From NCBI GenBank assembly GCA_039000515.1, contig JBCFYV010000935.1:61232346-61296345 (forward strand): DNA of 64,000 nucleotides. The letters run 5' to 3'. The DNA is from Timema cristinae. Lineage: Eukaryota; Arthropoda; Insecta; Phasmatodea; Timematidae. The notes under the pieces were generated by a model. The model was not told the origin of the DNA and did no database searches. It saw nothing but the letters and a program-made list of their open reading frames with translations. Positions 57,101-64,000 of the stretch are shown here, piece by piece. The first letter of the stretch is position 1; the number at the start of each line of letters is the position of its first letter. The position numbers were made by a program, and so were the translations under genes.

Positions 57101-60100
57101 ATTAATAAATACATGAATTATTATGGTTATCCAAAAATTCTAAACTAAATTGAATCCAATAATGACCAAAGTTCTTGAGTCCAAGTTTCAACACTTTTAG
57201 TTAATATGTGTTCTTTTCGGTGGCTAGGAAACTCTTGACATTCTTGTCTGTCTATCTCTGTCTTAGTTAAACATTGTTTTGACACCAACTTACCCCTTGT
57301 CAGCAAAAATAAGCAAAGCTTGAACCTCTGTTCTCTCCTTAAGGTACTTATGTAATACTTTAACACCCACTATCTAAAAGGAATATTAAAAAAAAACTAA
57401 CTATTCAGATGATATTACAACATTATAGTTCCTTCATAAAAAAACATATTTTATATCACATTTTCTTCAAAATTTGTACAATATTTATGATTACAAAAAT
57501 AGACACCAATCATGTCAAAAAATATTTAGGAATGGACCATGAAACTTTTAAAAGTTTGATCACTAAAGCTGCTCTATTAATTAAAAGAAAAAGAAAACAT
57601 TTATGCTATAGACTTGGTATGTAGTTTGTATCCATATTGGACAGTTACATTTGTAACTGCTTCATGTGTGTAGATTAAACTTTCAAATTTCACTATTTTC
57701 TTTGGACAAACGAAACAACCCTTAGAGCATCTTCTATAAACTGAATATTATAAAAGATTTTTAAAACCTATTATTTTATAAAAAATCTTTAATTGATCAT
57801 CAAAGCTACATCATTTTATTTTATTTTATCAAATAACTTTTATAAAAGAATAATAACAATGTAATACTACTCTTAGTAAATTTAATTAGGTTTGTTAAAA
57901 CATGTAGTGCTTTAAAAGAATAAACTGCTTGAATTCTAAATCATAGTACTTCCATATATTGTAATGTAGCAGGTGAAACAAATTTTCACTAATATATAAT
58001 TTATGCTCTTAGTATAAAATGAAAAGTCACCATGACAAGAAAACTTCCTTTGCACTCCAATAAAAGCAAGTAGCCTATTTTAATTTACTAAAAATGTAAG
58101 TGCTTGTTAATGTATGCTAATGTTTTTACTTTTATTTGTGTTTCATTTCTAAACAATTATATATAATTTATTTAAGGATAAATCATAACATGCTCGCAGC
58201 ATTTAACCTAAAGAATATACAATTTACTTATTTGGTCGGGTATTGCTTCCCGACTGGAATAATTTTTTATTTCTTCCATTTTTCTAGGTACCTAATCAAA
58301 ATCTTCTTTGATATGTATATAAATTAATTAAACATAGGGAACACACACATATAATCACACTGTTCCCTTACGAGGTAGGCAAAAAACTGTGCATACAGCT
58401 CAAAAAACAACAACTCTGTACCTAATCCATCCTAACCAACTTCCTCCACACTTCCCTATCCTTGCATACTCCCTTCTCTTTAACAACATCCATACACCGA
58501 GTCATACAGGCTCTTTTATTATTAAAACTCTTAATGTTTCTCTTTTTCACACACTCATCTACAAAATTTAGCCACATCTTTTATGGCCTAACCTCTCCTT
58601 TTGATCCACACTTAGCTTAGGCCTAATTTTCTAAGTCATTAGGCGACTTCTTGTTTTTATAATACAACTTGAGGTATGGTATGTAACTTTCTTTATTTTT
58701 CTTTTTTTTTGCTCTGCATCTGTTCAGATCATACGCATATGTACTAGTGACTCTAATAAGTTAGGAATGAGGAAGGTTAAAATTTAGATGAAGTGTGCCC
58801 GCATTTGTCTTAAAGAATGGAAAACCATTTTGGAAAAACCATCCTCAATACACCTGACCGGGATTCGAACCCCAATCTCCCTGTCATCGACAGTTTAGTC
58901 TAAAACTAGAATGAAGCCTTAGACCATGTGGCCATCGAAACAGGTGGTATGTAACTTTTAATTCATTTATATAATAAATCTCCAAACAAATGTTAGGCAT
59001 TTTATTAAAGAAAAGTTAAAATCGTTTTACAAGTTGGTCAGATTTTATGGCATGCCATAGATAGGACAATAAGTTTTAACATGGGCTATAATTAAAATTT
59101 AAATAAGATAAAGTTTGTCTTTCAAAGATATCTTAGAATTGATAAATTAATAGAATTTTTGTTAATGACAATAGTGTTGATTTTAAAATCAAGTAAGAAT
59201 AATCAATAAATATTTAAGGTCCATTAAAATTACAGAACAAATAGTGAAGAAGTTGAAATCAACCTTATACTATACTAACAAAAGATTTGGAATTATGTTA
59301 TATATTTTTTCTCTTTCTTTGACAACATTTAGTTAACAATAATTGGTAAAAAGCTTGCGCTTATCAAACCATGCATGATATGCTGATGCCAATTCAGGAA
59401 GGCTGGAGATTGAATCTAAAACTAATAATGATAAATTAGTTTATTTTGACCTGTTCTAGAAGTTCCGGGCTTAACCAGTTAAGGTTTCGAGATGTACTCA
59501 GCGGGAAAGAGTGTATGTTACGCTGCCACCGGCCATTTTCAACGATGTGGCATGCATACCGAAGACCAGACAAACATGCACGCCCGCATGCCGACACAAG
59601 AATGTGGCTTGCACGAATGGCTCTGCAAATATAAGATTTGTATGGACATTAGTTGATACATACTTTCAATTTTATTCGACAAGATAACTTAAAAACATAT
59701 TTTTTAATCGGTTTATTGAGTGCTTAATATGCCTGGGACTTTCTTATTTTAGTGGCTTATGATTAACTTTTGTCTTGCTTGTAAAAATGTTACTTATAAT
59801 TCAAAGAAACAATTCCAAAATTAGGTTCAAATATCCAGAAGTGTGAAACTACAAGAGAAAAAGGATAAAATGTAAATGATAGTACAAGTGAAACAACAAG
59901 TTACTTATCCCAAAAAAACCAGGAATATCAGACTTTGCTCTTTTATGGCTTTATGCCTGGCCATTATTTTGGCTTCACACCGCTATCTATCTCCTCACAG
60001 TGTACTTGGTAAAGAATCTGTTTCTAGAAGCAGGCCAGCCGGCAGGTGGTGAAGCTTGAACTTGGAAGGCCAAACAAGTTTTCAGTGGTGGGGGAAGCGA

Positions 60101-61003
60101 TCAGACCAGCGCTACTCGGTCTTTACCGCCACCAGCATCTTCATATTCTGGTTGTTTATAGTCGCACGTGCACAACACCTTCCCCTCCAGACTCATCATC
60201 ACCACCTACCGGCTGGCTTCTATCACCGATATATATAAAGTCCACTGTAAGCTTTTAAGAGCAATGATTTAACTAGAAATGGGTCGAATTCACCATTTTA
60301 CGAATCAAAATCTCTAATTTACCTTCAAATCCTGAATCTCAAATACAAACCTGAATTTTAGAAGAGAAAAAAACATAGATGAAAATATAAATATATTAGA
60401 ATAATAGAAAATATAAATAGTATCTAAATGTTTAATTCTTTCTTATGATCCATTCATTATAACATTCACACATTCAGTCAAGTGTTAAATTACTGGTCTG
60501 GGGCCTGGTTGTTAAGTTAATCCTATAATTAAAAATGGTTTTGAACCAACAATAATCAGAATTGGAGCTCTAAAACAAAATTCACTTGAATAGTTGTGAA
60601 ATATTTTTTTTTTAGGATCTGAGTCTCAAATCCAAAATTTTCTTAAATTTTTGAATCTTGAATATCCTTAAGGATTCGTGGGCCCATCACCAGATTTAAC
60701 CCATCACTGCTCTTGGTGACAATAAGAAATCTTTAAGATAAAAATATATATATATAAATATATTGCCAACCTGTGAATATATCCTTTTTTGTGTATGTAG
60801 TCAAGTCCTTGCAAAATATCTCTCATGATATGTGCTATGGCTAACTCTGGCAAACCGTCAATGAAATGGTTGCTTAGTAAGTTTTGACAAGAGCCAAAAG
60901 CCATGAAAGGAGACACAACACACACTTCAGAGCCGACTACGAAAGAAGCGCAATATGGTAAAACGTTGTGATGCTGAAGTTGGCGAGTTAAAATAATTTC
61001 ATG
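53546..61003 (-). CDS. STRAD: STRAD (STE20-related adaptor pseudokinase), last five coding exons
   Basis: STRAD binds and activates the kinase LKB1 together with the scaffold MO25, in the cytosol. Exons in order are A 61003-60771, B 59622-59451, C 56645-56442, D 55190-54942 and E 53619-53546, all with GT..AG sites in agreeing phases. Exon A has [18 protein letters not shown] and [11 protein letters not shown] join to [11 protein letters not shown], where kinases have HRDLKxxN, so the catalytic Asp is lost. LSGLRY replaces DFG. Exon C has [20 protein letters not shown], exon D has [15 protein letters not shown] and LLYPVTP, and exon E ends DIEPDQWDF, the C-terminal W-x-F tail that docks on MO25. 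Exon C has one single-base frame break. The N-lobe exons lie beyond the right edge. Confidence 0.93.
54139..54436 (-). repeat. SINE-A copy A4 (minus), in STRAD intron D-E
   Basis: An ATT tail (54139-54171), then AGCACCGCGTCTTACTACCC, and at the far end TTAGACCACCAGGTCACG, the inverted SINE-A head. Full length. Confidence 0.92.
54555..54905 (+). repeat. LINE 3'-end fragment L2
   Basis: Reads [13 protein letters not shown] with broken frame, then [17 protein letters not shown] and CVRLRGEE, ending TGGAAACAGTTGATGTTGAA. Same family as L1. It lies antisense in STRAD intron D-E and ends about 37 bp from the exon D donor. Confidence 0.8.
54942..55190 (-). CDS. STRAD: STRAD exon D (C-lobe end)
   Basis: Acceptor GCATCATGCAG, donor CAGTCAAG|GTATTG. 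Encodes [40 protein letters not shown] and [16 protein letters not shown]. Reading on past the donor gives a short spurious end. Confidence 0.93.
55425..55885. repeat. Fold-back element (~460 bp) in STRAD intron C-D
   Basis: Left arm AACTAATAAGTGTAAATTTA, AAGCCCACCTAAGGAATGAG, CAACAAAGGTGACATC-like; right arm AGCTTTCTTAGTTAAATTTA, CACTTATTAGTT and TTTCCTCTTTCCTTGGGTGAGC. TCAAACATAAAGAAGAGG and its complement CCTCTTCTTTTATGTTTGA lie near the centre (about 55655). A truncated copy sits at 11759. Confidence 0.85.
55920..56410. repeat. Dispersed repeat copies related to 39242-40245
   Basis: GGTACAGGAAAGGTGGATGG, AAACATATAAAAC and ATAAGAACACAGTTCACAC recur partly at 56340-56410 (GGACGGAAACACATAAAAGG, GAAGAACACAGTC) and at 56195-56245. 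In STRAD intron C-D. Confidence 0.55.
56442..56645 (-). CDS. STRAD: STRAD exon C (one-base frameshift in a C run)
   Basis: Acceptor CACATTGCAG, donor CTGAATG|GTCAGT. The first part reads [16 protein letters not shown] through LLFDCTTLP. After a run of five C the frame must change by one to read [12 protein letters not shown] and meet exon D correctly. The length is 204, whereas 205 is needed for the splice phase. Confidence 0.9.
57511..57623 (+). pseudogene. Possible PIF/Harbinger transposase fragment
   Basis: Reads [20 protein letters not shown] then LIKRKRKH. This resembles the M-x-x-x-TF-x-x-L-L...I segment near the start of Harbinger transposases. Short and isolated; in a STRAD intron. 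Confidence 0.3.
57624..58704. other. STRAD intron B-C, nothing recognised
   Basis: AT-rich sequence without a supported feature. Confidence 0.45.
58705..58952 (-). repeat. SINE-C copy (minus), in STRAD intron B-C
   Basis: Inverted tail ATCTGTTCAGATCATACGCA, CACCTGACCGGGATTCGAAC (B box) and CTTAGACCATGTGGCCATCG (head). Confidence 0.85.
59451..59622 (-). CDS. STRAD: STRAD exon B (pseudo-catalytic loop)
   Basis: Acceptor TCTTATATTTGCAG; donor GAACAG|GTCAAA, phase 0. Encodes [20 protein letters not shown] and [12 protein letters not shown]. It lacks both the HRD Asp and the DFG motif. Confidence 0.92.
60033..60222. repeat. Short inverted-repeat element, less AT-rich, in STRAD intron A-B
   Basis: GGCCAGCCGGCAGGTGGTGA at the left is complemented by TCACCACCTACCGGCTGGCT at the right with one mismatch. 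The interior is far less AT-rich than the intron around it. No coding signal is convincing. Confidence 0.6.
60771..61003 (-). CDS. STRAD: STRAD exon A (N-lobe end and C-lobe start)
   Basis: Acceptor TTTTTTTAATTTTCAG precedes CATGAAATTATT; donor CACAG|GTTGGC. Encodes [12 protein letters not shown], then [20 protein letters not shown] and [15 protein letters not shown]. Confidence 0.93.
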
Positions 61004-64000
61004 CTGAAAATTAAAAAAAGAATACATTCCCATGAAGGTTCCAAAAATATTTTTTTTTAAAGTATAATATTGTTTAAAAAAATTGATAAAACTTTTATTT
61101 CTTGGCCTAAATTGTTTCATGGATGATTAACTCAATTAGGACATGACAATGAAAATGTTCAAGTAACAGGATATTAGCGCATTTGACCAATAAGTAGTGG
61201 TGCAGCTAACATTATGAAAAAGGGAAGATTGAAATTATAGGTACATACATCTTACCTTCCTTATATATTAGCTCAAGCCGATGGTTTAGTAGTTATCATA
61301 TTTATCACCAAATTTTGTACATAGGCCTATCAAATGACATATTTTACTATTATAATATACATCAGTTCTTTTCCCTTCCATTTCAAAACTAATTTGAATC
61401 TAAGTCATTTTAGAATTATTTGAATGTGTACAGTAAAAAAAAAAAAACTTATTCAGTTTCAAAACTTAAACCAACTAACAATAATGTTTAGAAAGGCAAT
61501 GTTCTATTGTCCAAATGGGAAAACCTCATATCATTCCATATTCCTTATAAAAGTTCTAGCATTAAAAAAAAAACTCTCTAACTCCTAATATATTGATTTT
61601 ATAATATTAAATAACTCTTCATATAGACGAATGTACTGTAAGTAAAAAAAAACGCGATTTATCTTTTATTTGGATATATAACTCAACTGAATATTTTACC
61701 TAGTCTAGTGTATTTTTTCACAAATTTGTAATTAAAATAGGTCAATTTTTTTTTAGCCAAGTAGAAGTGAAAGTTGTTTGATATGACATATTCGATTTTA
61801 TTTGCTTCTTTCTTTGTGTTCCTAAGTTATATATTTATATGACTAATAAATGTATTTTTGTGTGAAAATAAAGTTTATTATTTAGTAAATTTATATGTTT
61901 GTTACATGCAGTCTACTAGAAACCTTACAAATGTCTATGTGACGTTTGGAGAGAAAAGTTTGCCCCCCTCTGCCCTTGAGTAGGGGAGAGGGGGGGGGTG
62001 ATTTTAAATAACTGATGACAACTGGAAAAAGAAAATTTAATTTGCCAAAAGGTGTGGTCAATAGATTATGTGAAAGAGATCAAAATAATATTATCTTCGT
62101 GAAATAAGAACTTATGTCAATTTTATCAATTTGGGATTTACCATTAAACTTATAATAGCATTTATAGCTTTGTATTTATTCATCTTAATCTCCCAGTATA
62201 AGGTTTGGGAGACTTACGGCGGTATTCAAGAAAGTATAGTGAATGCTTACTGGACCGATAATATGGTCCCGAGCACACCTTCTAACCTATGATGATGCAA
62301 GCAAGCCCAGGCTAGTGTCAATAAAGCATCCGCTTAGTCAAGTTCTTGCATATGGCTCTTAGTTTCATAGTTCATCCTGACACTACACCCCTGCCAAAAA
62401 GTCTAAATCATTCATACCTCATCTGCTTTCGCACGACATGAAGATTTAGAAACTTTGAAACAAAGAATTTCATAATTGGTCAACACCTTAAAGCATAAAG
62501 ACATCATGGCTTTTCACAAAATGTTAAGCCCTTTTTTAATGTATGTTTACAGTAGATTGGAAAATTTCCACATAAACACATCTATGTAAATAAAATGTGT
62601 AGTCTTATTCTGTACCGCCTTTCCTAACTCTGCTTCAACAAGTCAAACAAGGTATTTATGTGAACGTTCATGTATATTTGAAAATAAATTGGTTGTGTCT
62701 ATTGAACAAAATTTGCTTATCTAGACATTATCATCTAATATTTAAAATAGGTATGCCGTAATTTCAACATTTTGGCTTAAGTTTGGTCCAACCTTTTATG
62801 ACTCACCAATATGAATAGTGCAAATATAATGGACTGCGAGCAAAATAAAAATGTATTGAATATGCTAATAATCAAGTAGTACTCTTAATTTATAGGAACA
62901 TACTCGTGGTCAGTTATAACAATTTATCTAGTATTGGAACTAACAGTAATGTGCCCGTATTAATGGAGCAATATTTTAGATAATGCAAATTTGGTTATGC
63001 CTTTTTCTATTATTTATTTAAAAACATGTTTAGATTAGCAGGCTAGAATAAAACAGGTTGTGGGTTGCATGCAGCATACAGAATGGATCACAGTGGCTTA
63101 TGGTATGAGTTGTTATTGTTACCTACATTCCTAGTAAAAGATACAATGTTTCATGTATTATATCAATATTATGTAGGTACTGTATAGTATTTTAGGTAAT
63201 AACATATTACCAAGTTTAATCATTTCGGTTAGTATTGGTATGGCTGACAATTTCTCTTATTCTATAGTTAACTTAAGTATATTACCGGTAAATAGGTTGG
63301 TGTTTTTTGAAAATATTAAGATAATCTTTAAAGATAAATTTCATAGTTTAAAACTAAAATAAGCAATCAAATTTAATTTAAGCTTTCAGAGCCTATGTAA
63401 AAGTTTATGTTTTTGGTATAATTACAGTAAAATTTAATAAAAGCATTTCATAATAAAACATAATACTAAATAGCTCAAGTTAATTAGTACATGCAGATAT
63501 TTAAAAACTTTGATATACAAAATATACTGAAAGTTACAACTTTATATTGCAGTATAAGTGCCGTGCTTAGACATTCAAATAGAGTTACTTTTGAAACCAA
63601 ATAGGCTCTAAGACCCCCTTCTAACCCCTCCCATAGACAATGACAGCTGTGACATTAGTTTTACAAATATAGCAACTAAATTTTAATGGTTAGTGCACAA
63701 AATTAAACATGAGATATGTAAAAAAAACACATGGAATTGAGATTTTCCTCCACTGCACTACAAGTAAGAATGTGGTAGAAATGATAGTAGCCCTACCAAA
63801 ACAAATTTTAATTATTTGTACAAAAGGTATAGATGGGATGTGTAAAAATCAAATGAACTAAAAACCGAGCTTTTTCCACACTGCACTCCAATGCATGTTA
63901 CAAAAATGTGGTAGAGCACACAGTTTATTTTTATACATTTGACATTGATGACATTTTAGGTACTATCTGTATATAGATTGTGATATTTTATCGGCTGACC
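61004..64000. other. STRAD upstream intron, nothing recognised
   Basis: AT-rich sequence with A and T runs and a G run at 61990-61999. The preceding STRAD exon (kinase N-lobe) is not here and must lie beyond the right edge. Confidence 0.5.

Noticed and set aside
14378..58952. SINE heads as functional tRNA genes
   Set aside because: A and B boxes are present but acceptor stems do not close, and each continues into the same SINE body and tail.

Overview
The window is animal nuclear DNA, most likely from an insect or other arthropod. It is AT-rich, has spliced genes with GT..AG introns, carries metazoan-specific genes, and is crowded with tRNA-derived SINEs, a hAT element, a mariner-like relic, LINE 3' fragments and several fold-back elements. 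I cannot name the species from sequence alone. Nothing resembles a bacterial operon, CRISPR array or defence island.

Layout. Positions 1-11658 are a degraded-looking satellite: about 282-bp monomers in a three-monomer higher-order unit of about 846 bp, some 13-14 units. A 100-N assembly gap follows (11659-11758). A 3.86-kb hAT transposon with perfect 8-bp target duplications occupies 12266-16120. From 16454 to 18946 (minus strand) lie four exons encoding the secreted/extracellular part of a LIV-1 type ZIP zinc importer; its membrane domain is not in the window. A repeat-rich 10.6-kb intergenic stretch (18947-29574) separates it from a complete seven-exon ZnT/SLC30A (ZnT2/3/4/8-like) zinc exporter on the plus strand (29575-38515). 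Positions 38516-53545 are intergenic and full of LINE, SINE and fold-back repeats, ending with a mariner-like relic (51764-53493) just past the next gene. From 61003 down to 53546 (minus strand) lie the last five coding exons of STRAD, the pseudokinase partner of LKB1 and MO25, including its C-terminal WDF tail; its first exons lie beyond the right edge.

How the genes relate. The ZIP and ZnT genes are head to head and move zinc in opposite directions (ZIP into cytosol, ZnT out of cytosol), so the shared upstream region could co-regulate them; this is inference. STRAD is unrelated to zinc and converges on the ZnT gene.

Sequence quality matters here. ZnT exon 1 has two, and STRAD exon C one, single-base reading-frame breaks in otherwise well-conserved exons with correct splice phases. 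Together with the homopolymer-rich noise in the satellite, this points to unpolished long-read assembly rather than gene death. I found no convincing undescribed functional system. The most unusual items are the zinc-transporter head-to-head pair, the SINE families sharing one 3' tail, the nested insertions with readable target duplications, and a SINE bracketed together with 170 bp of a foreign coding fragment by a 12-bp direct repeat.
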